DNA from: Yersinia enterocolitica subsp. enterocolitica
GTDB taxonomy: Bacteria > Pseudomonadota > Gammaproteobacteria > Enterobacterales > Enterobacteriaceae
Reading direction: 5' to 3'
Length of the DNA: 64,000 nt
Assembly: GCF_901472495.1 (NCBI RefSeq)
Contig: NZ_LR590469.1
Coordinates: forward strand, 2,666,001-2,730,000
This document shows, one piece after another, positions 52,579-62,130 of the stretch; the stretch's first letter is position 1; each line of letters opens with the position of its first letter. A program made the translations under genes and the position numbers. The notes beneath the pieces were generated by a model, which saw only the letters and a list, made by a program, of their open reading frames with translations, was not told the DNA's origin and did no database searches.

Positions 52579-54069
52579 TTACAAGGTTACACCGCTTTTA
52601 AAGATTGCCAGTTCACGGAAGTCATTCACTTCATTGCGCGCTGGTTTGCCGTTGGCAATGTCGACAATCAAATCAACAAACTCTGTCAGCAAATCATCCA
52701 TTGACGTGCCGTGAATCAGTTTACCGGCATCGAAATCAATCCAGTGGGGTTTTTTAGCGGCCAATTCGCTATTAGTTGCCAGCTTAACTGTCGGTACAAA
52801 GCCGCCATAAGGTGTACCACGTCCGGTACTGAACAACACCATATGACAACCGGCGCCCGCTAATGCACTGGTTGCTACTGCATCATTACCCGGCGCACTG
52901 AGTAAATTCAGCCCAGGGTGCTGTAAACGCTCACCATACTTCAACACATCAACCACTTTACTCTGGCCCGCTTTTTGGGTGCAACCCAGTGATTTCTCTT
53001 CCAGCGTAGTGATACCGCCTGCTTTATTGCCCGGAGATGGGTTTTCATAAATCGGCTGGTTGTGCGCAATAAAGTACTGTTTGAAGTCATTCACCATACT
53101 GACAGTCTTTTCAAACGTCGCTTCATCACGGCAGCGGCTCATCAGAATCCGCTCAGCGCCGAACATTTCCGGCACTTCGGTCAGAACAGAGGTTCCGCCA
53201 TTGGCAATCACATAGTCGGAGAAGCGGCCCAGTAATGGGTTAGCGGTGATACCAGATAACCCATCAGAACCCCCGCATTCCAGACCAAACTTGAGTTCAC
53301 TCAACTTACCCGCAACCCGTTGGTCATGGCGCATGACCTGATACAAAGCATGCAGATGCTCAAGACCGGCTTCAACTTCGTCATCCTGCTGCTGACAGAC
53401 CATAAAGTGCACGCGATCTTCATCAACCGGCCCCAAAGTGGTTTGGAAAACGTCTACCTGGTTGTTTTCACAGCCCAAACCAATGACCAGCACCGCACCA
53501 GCATTGGGGTGGCGCACCATGTTTTGCAGCATGGTGCGGGTATTTTCGTGATCCTGACCCAATTGTGAACAACCAAATGGATGGCTGAACAGATAGACCC
53601 CATCAATACCTTCCGCGTCTTGTGTTTCTTTCAGAAAACGTTGTTGGATCTGACGGGCGATCCCATTCACGCAACCTACCGTTGGAATAATCCACAGTTC
53701 GTTGCGCACCGCCACATCACCATTGGCCCGGCGATAGATCTGCACTTCGCGATCTGCCATTTGTGGCGGTAACTCGCTGAATTCTGGCTGATACTGATAC
53801 TCATCCAGATCGCTGAGGTTAGTTTTAGCATTTTGCGAATGAATATGTTCGCCGGGCTGGATCAGGGTTAATGCATGGCCGATCGGCAAACCATACTTAA
53901 CGATCATTTGCCCCGGTGCAATGGCCGTTAAAGCAAATTTATGACCACGCGCTACTGGTTGAGCCAATTTAACACTGAATTCTCCAATTTCGAGAACATC
54001 ATCAGCAGCTAAATCTTGCAGTGCGACAGCCACATTATCCAACGGATGAATTTTTATAATACTTTGCAT
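52579..54069 (-). CDS. uxaA: Altronate dehydratase
   Basis: Dehydrates D-altronate to 2-keto-3-deoxygluconate in galacturonate catabolism. 496 residues: N-terminal SAF-like domain (~10-100, IHPLDNVAVALQDLAADDVLEIG) and the UxaA catalytic domain (GCVNGIARQIQ, HPFGCSQLGQDHENT, GLECGGSDGLSGITANP, LFSTGRGTPYGG). Fe2+-dependent family. Last gene of the uxaC-uxaB-uxaA set, 10 bases after uxaB. Confidence 0.96.
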   Translation of the reverse strand: MQSIIKIHPLDNVAVALQDLAADDVLEIGEFSVKLAQPVARGHKFALTAIAPGQMIVKYGLPIGHALTLIQPGEHIHSQNAKTNLSDLDEYQYQPEFSELPPQMADREVQIYRRANGDVAVRNELWIIPTVGCVNGIARQIQQRFLKETQDAEGIDGVYLFSHPFGCSQLGQDHENTRTMLQNMVRHPNAGAVLVIGLGCENNQVDVFQTTLGPVDEDRVHFMVCQQQDDEVEAGLEHLHALYQVMRHDQRVAGKLSELKFGLECGGSDGLSGITANPLLGRFSDYVIANGGTSVLTEVPEMFGAERILMSRCRDEATFEKTVSMVNDFKQYFIAHNQPIYENPSPGNKAGGITTLEEKSLGCTQKAGQSKVVDVLKYGERLQHPGLNLLSAPGNDAVATSALAGAGCHMVLFSTGRGTPYGGFVPTVKLATNSELAAKKPHWIDFDAGKLIHGTSMDDLLTEFVDLIVDIANGKPARNEVNDFRELAIFKSGVTL

Positions 54070-54079
54070 AGTTAAACCT

Positions 54080-55531
54080 TTAGCTGTATGCCGCGACCGC
54101 AGCTCTCATTCCGCTGTCAATGATGGTTTGTAGTTGTTCTGTCACTTGATTTGCCAGTTGTGGTACCGCCGTCAGATCCTGCCCCCAATGGGCGGTATCA
54201 GACAGTACCGTGTTAACCAATTCAGCCAGCTTGATATCGCCGTGCTTTACACCATTCCACAAGGTGGAATAGCGCTCCAGCCAGTGAGCATCATCCTGTA
54301 ACGGGTAAGTTTGACCATCACGTTCACCACGATAAAAGGCAATCAGAGCGGCCAGTGCAAAAGTCAGGCGTGGCGGCAACTTGCCTTGCTGCTGCTGATA
54401 AGTTAGCAATTGCGGCAAAATGCGGGTGCGGAATTTGGTCATACCATTCAAGGCAATAGACAACAACTGATGCTGAATGAACGGGTTACGGAAACGGCTC
54501 AATACCGCCTGAGAGAATGACAACAACTCGTCTTCCGGTAAATCCAATACCGGCACAATCTCTTCAGTAATGGTTTTCTCAACGAAGCTGCTGATTTGCA
54601 CGTCATCCATCGTCTGACCAACAGTGTCCAGCCCAGACAGATAAGCCACTGGCACCAGAGCAGTGTGCGCACCGTTCAGAATCGCAACTTTGCGTTCTTT
54701 ATAAGGTTTGATGTCATCGACGATACGGACATTCAGATCTAACTTATCGAGGCGAAGCTCTTGTGCTAATTCTTTTGGCCCTTGGATAACAAATAGATAG
54801 AAGTATTCGGCGGTATCCAGGAAGCTGTCTTGATAGCCTAATTCGGCTTGCAGTGCTGCCACTTCATCACGTGGGTAACCCGTCACAATGCGGTCAACCA
54901 ATGTGGAGCAGAAGGTGTTGTTCTCAGTCAACCACTGGGTAAATGCCGCAGGCAGTTGCCAATGGCTGGCATAGCGCAGAACTAACTCACGCAGCGCTTC
55001 ACCATTATAATCAATCAGTTCGCAAGGCAGCAGCACCCAACCTTTATCCGCCGCACCGGAGAAATGCTCAAAACGCTCGAACAGTAAACGAGTCAATTTC
55101 GCTGGGAAAGAACTTGGCGGTGCATCGCTGAATTGATCCGCTTCGTTCCAGGCAATACCGGCTTCGGTGGTGTTCGAAAACATAAAGCGAATATTAGGAT
55201 CACGGGCCAGCGCCAGATATTCATCAAACTGGCGGTAAATATTAATTTCACGGTTAACCGAGCGGATCAGGCGGGATTCACGCACCGCTTCGCCTTGTTC
55301 GTTCAGACCGCGGATCACCGCAGTATACAGGCCATCCTGAGTGCTGAGTGACGGTGGAAAATCGGTGTCAATCGGGCGGATCACCACAATCCCGGCATTT
55401 AGATCGGTATGCTCATTCAGTAAATCGATCTGCCAGTCAACAAAGGCTCGCAGGAAGTTACCTTCACCGAATTGAATGATTTTGTCAGGATGGCTACGGC
55501 CAGGAAAGTCACGACGGTTCAAAGTTTGCAT
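54080..55531 (-). CDS. uxaB: Altronate oxidoreductase (tagaturonate reductase)
   Basis: Reduces tagaturonate to altronate with NADH. 483 residues, mannitol dehydrogenase superfamily: IIQFGEGNFLRAFVDWQ nucleotide-binding start, NTTEAGIAW, DRIVTGYPRDE, and the catalytic KERKVAILNGAHTALVPVAYL (Lys in YKERK, His in NGAH). In E. coli uxaB maps elsewhere; here it is between uxaC and uxaA, completing the galacturonate branch in one operon. Confidence 0.95.
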   Translation of the reverse strand: MQTLNRRDFPGRSHPDKIIQFGEGNFLRAFVDWQIDLLNEHTDLNAGIVVIRPIDTDFPPSLSTQDGLYTAVIRGLNEQGEAVRESRLIRSVNREINIYRQFDEYLALARDPNIRFMFSNTTEAGIAWNEADQFSDAPPSSFPAKLTRLLFERFEHFSGAADKGWVLLPCELIDYNGEALRELVLRYASHWQLPAAFTQWLTENNTFCSTLVDRIVTGYPRDEVAALQAELGYQDSFLDTAEYFYLFVIQGPKELAQELRLDKLDLNVRIVDDIKPYKERKVAILNGAHTALVPVAYLSGLDTVGQTMDDVQISSFVEKTITEEIVPVLDLPEDELLSFSQAVLSRFRNPFIQHQLLSIALNGMTKFRTRILPQLLTYQQQQGKLPPRLTFALAALIAFYRGERDGQTYPLQDDAHWLERYSTLWNGVKHGDIKLAELVNTVLSDTAHWGQDLTAVPQLANQVTEQLQTIIDSGMRAAVAAYS

Positions 55532-55652
55532 CAGGATTCACCTCATAACGCATACAGCCGGGCGTTAAATAATCAATATGTTAATGTTATAAGGGGCTGA
55601 TATTCAGCCCCGAGATTGTTATTAGCTATTCATCACAGAAGCAGTTCGACGA

Positions 55653-57062
55653 TTACAATTCGATGGCGAAATATTGCTTGGCGTTATCAAAGCAAATGTT
55701 TTTCACCATAGAACCCAGCAGCTCAATATCTGCCGGAGCCTCGCCATCCTCGACCCAACGGCCAATCATTTGGCACAGGATGCGACGGAAGTATTCATGG
55801 CGGGTATAAGACAAGAAGCTGCGGCTATCAGTCAGCATGCCGACAAAACGGCTCAGTAAGCCAAGCTGTGCCAGTTGGGTCATTTGACGTTGCATGCCAT
55901 CTTTTTGGTCATTGAACCACCAGCCAGAACCAAACTGCATTTTCCCGGCAGCGCCTTCGCCCTGGAAGTTGCCCACCATAGTGCCGATCACTTCGTTATC
56001 ACGTGGATTCAGGCAGTAAAGGATGGTTTTTGGCAGTGCATTACGCAGGCCTTGCGCATCCAATAAGCGAGATAAAGGTTGAGCCAATGGCTGGTCATTG
56101 ATGGAGTCAAAGCCGATATCCGGCCCGACCAGATTGAACATGCGGCTGTTATTGTTGCGCAGTGCACCGATGTGATATTGCTGCACCCATTCACGGCGGT
56201 GATATTCGCCAGACAGGAAGAGCAACACGGCTGTTTTGAACTGCGCGGTTTCTTCAGTACTTGGCTGATTACCCGCCAGACGGCGAGCAAGGATACCGTC
56301 CAGAGTCGCTTCATCTGCTTCACCGTAAACCACCACATCCAACGCATGATCAGACACTTTGCAACCGTGAGCGGCAAAGTGATCCATACGTTTATTCAGC
56401 GCGGTACACAAATCGGCGAAGCGACTAATTGACGTGTCAGCGGCAGCTTCCAGACGCTGCATATAGTCATTGAAACCTGCGGCTTCAATATTGAAAGCTT
56501 TATCTGGCCGCCAGCTTGGCAAGACTTTGATATTGAAACTGCCGTCAGCAGCAATCGCTTTATGGTGGCGTAAGTCATCAATCGGGTCATCAGTAGTACC
56601 AACCATTTTGACATTCATCTTCTGCATGATACCGCGGGCAGAGAAGCTATCCTGAGCCAGCAGTTCGTTTCCGCGCTGCCAGATTTCGTCAGCGGTGGCT
56701 GGGGACAATAACTTACCTGTAATACCAAACGGACGGCGTAATTCGAGATGCGTCCAGTGGTAGAGCGGGTTACCAATAGTATGAGGAACCGTTGCCGCCC
56801 AAGCATCAAACTTCTCGCGGTCACTGGCATCACCGGTACAGAAACGCTCAGCCACACCATTAGTGCGCATCGCACGCCATTTATAGTGGTCACCTTTCAA
56901 CCAGATGTCATACAGATTCTTAAAACGAGTGTTTTCTGCAATCTGTTCTGGGGGTAAATGGCAGTGATAATCATAGATCGGCTGATCTTTTGCATAGTCA
57001 TGATAGAGACGACGGGCAAATTCGGTGTCGAGCAAAAAGTCTTCGGTCAAAAACTGCGCCAT
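55653..57062 (-). CDS. uxaC: Glucuronate/galacturonate isomerase
   Basis: Isomerises D-glucuronate to fructuronate and D-galacturonate to tagaturonate, first step after uptake. 469 residues, amidohydrolase-like barrel: the metal-binding YDYHCHLPPEQIAEN near the N-terminus, TTDDPIDDLRHH, and TDSRSFLSYTRHEYFRRILC late. An upstream in-frame ATG (57086) adds eight residues; 57062 (MAQFLTEDF) has GAGG at good spacing. 121 bases precede uxaB; divergent from exuT. Confidence 0.96.
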   Translation of the reverse strand: MAQFLTEDFLLDTEFARRLYHDYAKDQPIYDYHCHLPPEQIAENTRFKNLYDIWLKGDHYKWRAMRTNGVAERFCTGDASDREKFDAWAATVPHTIGNPLYHWTHLELRRPFGITGKLLSPATADEIWQRGNELLAQDSFSARGIMQKMNVKMVGTTDDPIDDLRHHKAIAADGSFNIKVLPSWRPDKAFNIEAAGFNDYMQRLEAAADTSISRFADLCTALNKRMDHFAAHGCKVSDHALDVVVYGEADEATLDGILARRLAGNQPSTEETAQFKTAVLLFLSGEYHRREWVQQYHIGALRNNNSRMFNLVGPDIGFDSINDQPLAQPLSRLLDAQGLRNALPKTILYCLNPRDNEVIGTMVGNFQGEGAAGKMQFGSGWWFNDQKDGMQRQMTQLAQLGLLSRFVGMLTDSRSFLSYTRHEYFRRILCQMIGRWVEDGEAPADIELLGSMVKNICFDNAKQYFAIEL

Positions 57063-57112
57063 ATTAGGTTCCTCACTTGAGTACATCTAGAGTACTGCTT
57101 TCTGTTATCGCG

Positions 57113-57130
57113 AAGTTATCACACCAATTT
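57113..57130 (-). promoter_or_regulatory. Possible ExuR half-operator upstream of uxaC
   Basis: On the minus strand AAATTGGT-GT-GATAACTT has a perfect left half of the ExuR/UxuR-type operator (AAATTGGTATACCAATTT) with a degenerate right half, 51 bases before uxaC. The whole 525-base uxaC-exuT space (57063-57587) has no gene and should carry two divergent promoters. Confidence 0.35.
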
Positions 57131-57587
57131 CATCTATCGTCCAGTATTTTTTGTAGATAGAGATCGCAAAAATCTAACAAAAAGAACAAATACCCAACAT
57201 TTATAGTCCATTTAGTCCCTTGCGGCACTAAGTCTGCTGGGTTCTATTATTCCCTAATTGAAAAGTGGTTTTTGTGATATCACTCAACTTTTAAATCTGT
57301 ATGACAAGTTATTGTTGCGTCGCCATCAGTCATCTCATTCGTCATGTTCATCAAACGCACTGATTTGACCTCAATGGAAATACCGAAGAGTGAGCGCCGT
57401 ACCAGCACTACGGCCTCAAACAAGAGAAGGGATAGCCAAAGAGTTGAAGTTGGCACAGCACGGCCAGCCTCAATTTAATAAGAAGAGCCAGGTACCACCG
57501 CGATGTCGGATTGGACCAAATTGCGCCATGAAACGTCACGACAGGCGGCGTTTCATGGCAGTAATCTAAGACTGGGAGAAGTTATAA

Positions 57588-58892
57588 ATGATGCGTAAAA
57601 TTAAAGGCTTACGCTGGTACATGATCGCTTTGGTCACCGTTGGCACCATATTAGGTTACCTAACACGTAACGCTATTGCCGTTGCCGCACCAACGTTGCA
57701 AGAGCAGTTACATATCACCACTCAGCAATATTCTTATATTATCGCCGCTTATTCAGCCGCTTACACCCTAATGCAACCGGTAGCCGGTTATATTCTGGAT
57801 GTGATGGGGACGAAAGTCGGTTATGCCATGTTTGCCGTTATGTGGGCCATATTCTGTATGAGTACCGCATTAGCCAGCAGCTGGGGGGGTTTAGCGATCG
57901 CTCGTGGTGCTGTGGGTGCAGCAGAGGCAGCGATGATCCCTGCGGGTCTGAAAGCAACCAGTGAATGGTTCCCGGCAAAAGAGCGTTCTATTGCTGTAGG
58001 TTATTTCAACGTAGGTTCTTCTATCGGCGGCATGATTGCACCACCATTAGTGGTGTGGGCTATCGTGATGCACAGCTGGCAGATGGCATTTATCATCACC
58101 GGTGTCCTCAGCCTGATTTGGGCCATTGCCTGGCTAATCCTGTACAAGCACCCGAAAGATCAGAAAAAACTGTCTGATGAAGAACGCGAGTACATCCTGA
58201 GTGGTCAGGAAGCGCAACACTCTACAGCAAACTCCAAAAAGATGTCTGCACTACAGATTATCCGTAACCGCCAGTTCTGGGGTATTGCGATCCCACGTTT
58301 CCTGGCAGAACCAGCTTGGGGGACATTCAACGCGTGGATCCCACTGTTCATGTTTAAAGCTTATGGCTTTAACCTGAAAGAAATTGCCATGTTTGCCTGG
58401 ATGCCAATGCTGTTTGCCGATCTGGGCTGCATTCTCGGTGGTTACCTGCCACCTCTGTTCCAGAAATACCTGAAAGTTAACCTGATTGTGTCACGTAAGT
58501 TAGTGGTAACAATGGGCGGCTTGTTGATGATTGGGCCAGGGACTATTGGCCTGTTTACCAGCCCTTATGCTGCTATCGCCTTATTGTGTGTTGGGGGCTT
58601 TGCTCACCAATCACTGTCTGGCGCACTAATCACACTGTCTTCTGACGTTTTTGGTCGCAACGAAGTGGCCACCGCCAACGGCTTGACGGGAATGGCGGCC
58701 TGGACTGCCAGTACCATGTTCGCTCTGGTGGTAGGTGCTTTGGCAGATACTATGGGCTTCAGCCCACTGTTTGCCGCACTGGCAGTGTTTGACGTGTTGG
58801 CAGTAGTGGTTATCTGGACGGTACTGCAAAACCGCCCGGCAGCCGAACCGGCTATCGATCCGGTACAACAAACACCAGCCGGACAGAATTAA
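57588..58892 (+). CDS. exuT: Hexuronate transporter
   Basis: MFS anion:cation symporter family, imports glucuronate and galacturonate. 434 residues (E. coli 432) with ~12 membrane segments; RWYMIALVTVGTILGYLTRNAIAVAAPTL at the start, AEAAMIPAGLKATSEWFPAKERSIAVGYFN and RFLAEPAWGTFNAWIPLFMFK are near-identical to E. coli. Two adjacent ATGs; the first has GGGAG nine bases upstream. Divergent from uxaC and followed by a terminator before exuR. Confidence 0.95.
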   Translation: MMRKIKGLRWYMIALVTVGTILGYLTRNAIAVAAPTLQEQLHITTQQYSYIIAAYSAAYTLMQPVAGYILDVMGTKVGYAMFAVMWAIFCMSTALASSWGGLAIARGAVGAAEAAMIPAGLKATSEWFPAKERSIAVGYFNVGSSIGGMIAPPLVVWAIVMHSWQMAFIITGVLSLIWAIAWLILYKHPKDQKKLSDEEREYILSGQEAQHSTANSKKMSALQIIRNRQFWGIAIPRFLAEPAWGTFNAWIPLFMFKAYGFNLKEIAMFAWMPMLFADLGCILGGYLPPLFQKYLKVNLIVSRKLVVTMGGLLMIGPGTIGLFTSPYAAIALLCVGGFAHQSLSGALITLSSDVFGRNEVATANGLTGMAAWTASTMFALVVGALADTMGFSPLFAALAVFDVLAVVVIWTVLQNRPAAEPAIDPVQQTPAGQN

Positions 58893-58925
58893 TCCATACC
58901 ATGATTTGAAGTTGTAGACATCACC

Positions 58926-58954
58926 AGCCCGGTAAAATCTGCCGGGCTTTTTTA
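58926..58954 (+). terminator. Terminator after exuT
   Basis: AGCCCGG and CCGGGCT, 7-bp stem with nine-base loop, then six Ts. It separates exuT from exuR. Confidence 0.9.
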
Positions 58955-59131
58955 TACCCGCCCTCCCCCTTTTACCGCACATTTTCCATCATAACTGTGA
59001 TAGCAATAACTAGAACCCAATTGGGATAAGTGGTATAACAAGTCCCATTGTATCTCCTACGGGATATCATGCCTTCCAGACAAAATGAGCCGCAAAATTT
59101 GCTGCCTCAATTGATCCCAAGAGCCTTAATC

Positions 59132-59926
59132 ATGGAATTCACAGAAACCAGACGGTTGTACCAACAGTTAGCCGCAGAGTTAAAGCAGCGCATCGAAGCC
59201 GGTGTTTATCCGGTGGGCGATAAATTGCCCGCAGAACGCTACATTTCCGAAGAAATGAATGTCAGCCGCACCGTGGTCCGTGAAGCGATTATCATGCTGG
59301 AAGTGGAAGGCTATGTAGAAGTGCGCAAAGGCTCCGGCATCCATGTGATGTCGAATAAACAAAAGCACTTGGTCATGCCTAACCACGGCATTGAATTCGC
59401 CACGGCGGGGCCTTTTGAGCTGTTACAAGCGCGCCAATTGATCGAAAGTAACATTGCCGAATTTGCGGCCACGCAAGTGACGCGACAAGATATCGTGCAA
59501 TTAATCGAGATCCAAAAACATGCGCGGCAAGAAGATCGTTTTCGCGACTCGCAATGGGATTTGAAATTCCATGTACAGGTAGCGCTGGCGACGCAAAATA
59601 CCGCTATGGCAACGATCGTCGAAAAAATGTGGAGCCAGCGGGTACATAACCCTTACTGGATCAAGCTGCATGAACATATTGATGATAAGTCGATCGAGAG
59701 TTGGTGCGAAGATCACGACAGGATCCTCGAAGCCTTGATGCGTAAAGATCCTTACGCCAGCAAGTTGGCCATGTGGCAACATCTGGAAAATACCAAGCAG
59801 ATGCTGTTTCGCGCAACCACCGATGATTTTGAGTTTAATGTGGACCGCTATTTATTCACTGAGAACCCGGTTGTTCATCTCGATATACCCAGTGTCGCCA
59901 ATAGCGTTGCTACTAGCAAGAACTGA
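59132..59926 (+). CDS. exuR: Hexuronate regulon repressor ExuR
   Basis: GntR-family FadR-subfamily repressor of exuT and uxaCBA. 264 residues: N-terminal winged helix (~4-75, RLYQQLAAELKQRIEAGVYPVGDKLPAERYISEEMNVSRTVVREAIIMLEVEGYVEVRKGSGIHV) and FCD ligand domain (~95-250, QARQLIESNIAEFAATQV, WDLKFHVQVALATQNTAM). Earlier in-frame starts (59048, 59069) would add up to 28 residues; 59132 matches E. coli and has AAGAG upstream. Confidence 0.93.
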   Translation: MEFTETRRLYQQLAAELKQRIEAGVYPVGDKLPAERYISEEMNVSRTVVREAIIMLEVEGYVEVRKGSGIHVMSNKQKHLVMPNHGIEFATAGPFELLQARQLIESNIAEFAATQVTRQDIVQLIEIQKHARQEDRFRDSQWDLKFHVQVALATQNTAMATIVEKMWSQRVHNPYWIKLHEHIDDKSIESWCEDHDRILEALMRKDPYASKLAMWQHLENTKQMLFRATTDDFEFNVDRYLFTENPVVHLDIPSVANSVATSKN

Positions 59927-59953
59927 CTTCTATTCTATAAAGAGATAATCCGC

Positions 59954-59987
59954 GGGGAGAGAAACGGACTCTATTCTTTCTCTTCCC
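59954..59987 (+). terminator. Candidate weak terminator after exuR
   Basis: GGGGAGAGAAA and TTTCTCTTCCC form an imperfect 10-pair stem 28 bases after the exuR stop; no T-run follows. The remaining bases to 60178 contain no recognised gene. Confidence 0.4.
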
Positions 59988-60178
59988 GGTAAGATTATGC
60001 CGCTTTGAGGTCAGTAAATGTCGAGTTCTGTCAGCAAACGTCAGTGTTATACCTGTTTTTCAACTATTGCTTAAAAAACACTCAATTAGCATCTATATTT
60101 CCCTGTTTCATATCCCGCTATTTTGCTAAAGTGACAACACTTTTTTATTCGGATGTTTTGGGAGCGAAACGCAAATAT

Positions 60179-60673
60179 ATGCGCTGGTTGTTTGCTCTGT
60201 TTATTGCAGTGTCTGGCTGGGCCGGTTCGGCTTCCGGCAACCTGCTATCGCCCACGCATCCCACATCAGGTATCGCCTTACCTGCGCTTGACTGTCACTC
60301 TGTCAGCAGTACTTCATCATCGGTAAATATATCTTCGTCAGATCTGCGTCTGCAAAAGAAAGCCTTTTATTCTCAATTACGCCTAATGGGCATGCCCGCC
60401 AAAAAAACCGCCATAAAAAACCGGTTGGGTACGCTTAAATTTGCCAGTCCAGTTAATCCTTCGCTCGCCAACAACATCTGGCATGGCACATATCTGGCGA
60501 TGTCCCGCAGTCATCGTGCGGATGAAATCTACAAACAGCCACGGCAATCACAGCCACTGCTGAACTATTCCAATTGGATATTCCATGCATCAACACAGCA
60601 AAATCGTGTGGGTGGTTGGAAAGAGAGTAATACTCAATATAGCGGGATGCTTACCTATCACATTATGGCGTGA
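60179..60673 (+). CDS. Small exported protein of unknown function
   Basis: I do not recognise this protein. From the ATG at 60179 it has 164 residues with a clear signal peptide (MRWLFALFIAVSGWAGSASG, cleavage ~20), a Ser/Thr-rich segment (~35-52), a basic middle (KKTAIKNRLGTLKFAS) and a C-terminus ending YSGMLTYHIMA. No membrane helix after the signal and only one cysteine in the mature part, so it is probably periplasmic. The frame is open upstream to 60005, but a longer start would bury the signal. The ribosome site is weak. It lies between exuR and yqjA, where E. coli has no gene. Confidence 0.5.
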   Translation: MRWLFALFIAVSGWAGSASGNLLSPTHPTSGIALPALDCHSVSSTSSSVNISSSDLRLQKKAFYSQLRLMGMPAKKTAIKNRLGTLKFASPVNPSLANNIWHGTYLAMSRSHRADEIYKQPRQSQPLLNYSNWIFHASTQQNRVGGWKESNTQYSGMLTYHIMA

Positions 60674-60866
60674 TGCTTTTCTATTGTCGTAATACGTGGG
60701 CATCGCAACAAGAAGTAAATTTACCTCAAGATATCAGCGAATTGGTTTGCTCTGGTTCATTTATCATAACCATCGCTAAAACACGAAAAACCATCAGATA
60801 TTTTTGTGATCGTGTTTATATCCATAACGATGCATACAACAAACAATGACGTTTTAGGAATACCAG

Positions 60867-61559
60867 ATGGATATCATTAAAGAACTCTTACATGCTTTAT
60901 GGGCACAAGACTACGAGACGCTCGCGAACCCGTCGTTAGTATGGGCCATCTACATCCTGCTATTTGTGATACTTTTTCTGGAAAATGGCTTGCTCCCGGC
61001 AGCCTTTCTACCTGGCGATAGCCTGTTAATTCTGGTGGGGGTACTGATTGCGAAAGGTGCCATGAGTTTCCCAGTAACACTGGTGGTATTAACCACCGCA
61101 GCCAGTCTGGGTTGCTGGGTCAGTTATATTCAGGGGCGATGGCTAGGGAATACAAAAGTGGTACAAGGGTGGCTATCCCATCTACCCGCCCACTACCACC
61201 AACGCGCACATAACTTGTTCCACCGTCATGGGTTATCCGCACTGTTAGTCGGGCGTTTCCTGGCATTTGTGCGCACCTTGCTGCCAACAATTGCCGGTCT
61301 TTCCGGCTTGAACAATGCGCGTTTTCAATTCTTTAACTGGATGAGTGGCTTCCTGTGGGTGTTGATCTTAACCACTATGGGCTTCGCTTTTGGTAAAACG
61401 CCGGTATTCCTGAAATACGAAGATGAAGTGATGTTTTTCTTGATGTTACTGCCTCTGGCGCTACTAGTGATCGGCTTGTTTGGTTCTTTATATGTGCTTT
61501 GGCGCAAGAAAAATACCACGCCCGTGAATGATAGCAATGACAAAGGTAAGCCAGAGTGA
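60867..61559 (+). CDS. yqjA: DedA-family membrane protein YqjA
   Basis: 230 residues, DedA/SNARE-associated family; in E. coli YqjA supports membrane potential, drug and alkaline tolerance together with YghB, likely as an undecaprenyl-phosphate or proton-coupled flippase. Conserved FLENGLLPAAFLPGDSLLILVGVLIAKG (Glu/Asp motif), GRFLAFVRTLLPTIAGLSG with the functional Arg, and ~5 membrane segments. It overlaps mzrA by four bases (GTGA), so translation is coupled. Confidence 0.94.
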   Translation: MDIIKELLHALWAQDYETLANPSLVWAIYILLFVILFLENGLLPAAFLPGDSLLILVGVLIAKGAMSFPVTLVVLTTAASLGCWVSYIQGRWLGNTKVVQGWLSHLPAHYHQRAHNLFHRHGLSALLVGRFLAFVRTLLPTIAGLSGLNNARFQFFNWMSGFLWVLILTTMGFAFGKTPVFLKYEDEVMFFLMLLPLALLVIGLFGSLYVLWRKKNTTPVNDSNDKGKPE

Positions 61560-61945
61560 TTAACTTTCGTGGCCGTTTTGGCCGCCCAGTTTGGCACTAT
61601 CTTATCCTGCCAGTGACAGTTTTATTGCTGGCAGCGCTGCTGTTTACGCCCATTATTATGCGCACGGAAAGCGCGCTAAAAATTCGGCCTAATCAGCAGG
61701 GGCTGTCATTACCTGATGGGTTTTCTCTGTACCAGCATCTTGATCAGCGGGGGATTCGCATCAAAAGCATCACTCCAGAAAATGACAGTTTGGTAGTGAG
61801 TCTTGAGTCTCCAGAGCAACAGCAAGAAGCCATTACAGCTTTACAAGATATCCTGCCAAACGGTTATGTCATTGTCTCCAGTGAGTCAAAGAAACGTCAG
61901 CGTTTATTGCCCGCCTTCAGAAACAACCTACAAAATGTAGGGTAA
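61556..61945 (+). CDS. mzrA: Modulator protein MzrA
   Basis: 129 residues (E. coli 127), single-pass inner-membrane protein: short basic cytoplasmic end, TM helix (~14-33, YLILPVTVLLLAALLFTPII), periplasmic domain with LSLPDGFSLYQHLDQRGIRIKSITPENDSLVVSLESPEQ. E. coli MzrA binds EnvZ and links Cpx to the EnvZ/OmpR response. It starts at GTG inside the yqjA stop (GTGA overlap). A hairpin with GGGGAG/CTCCCC arms follows at 61955-61971. Confidence 0.9.
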   Translation: MINFRGRFGRPVWHYLILPVTVLLLAALLFTPIIMRTESALKIRPNQQGLSLPDGFSLYQHLDQRGIRIKSITPENDSLVVSLESPEQQQEAITALQDILPNGYVIVSSESKKRQRLLPAFRNNLQNVG

Positions 61946-62130
61946 TCTGCATCATGGGGAGTTATCTCCCCGTCATTTGATCTTCGTTATGACCAATATA
62001 TCCTGCTGATATATGATTAATCTATAAAAAATCCTGTAGTAAACTTGGGTATCATATAATTCAGCGCTATGCTTAGTCATTCACAGTAGCCTATTTCACC
62101 CCGATTCTTGTTGTAAAAGGAAGCAATACC

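Noticed and set aside
57274..57283. GTGATATCAC palindrome in the uxaC-exuT region as a CRP site
   Set aside because: Half-sites are separated by 2 bases, not 6, so it does not fit the CRP spacing.
57509..57526. ATTGGACCAAAT as an ExuR operator
   Set aside because: TTGG and CCAA halves are one base apart, against four in the known operator; I kept only the weaker half-site near uxaC.
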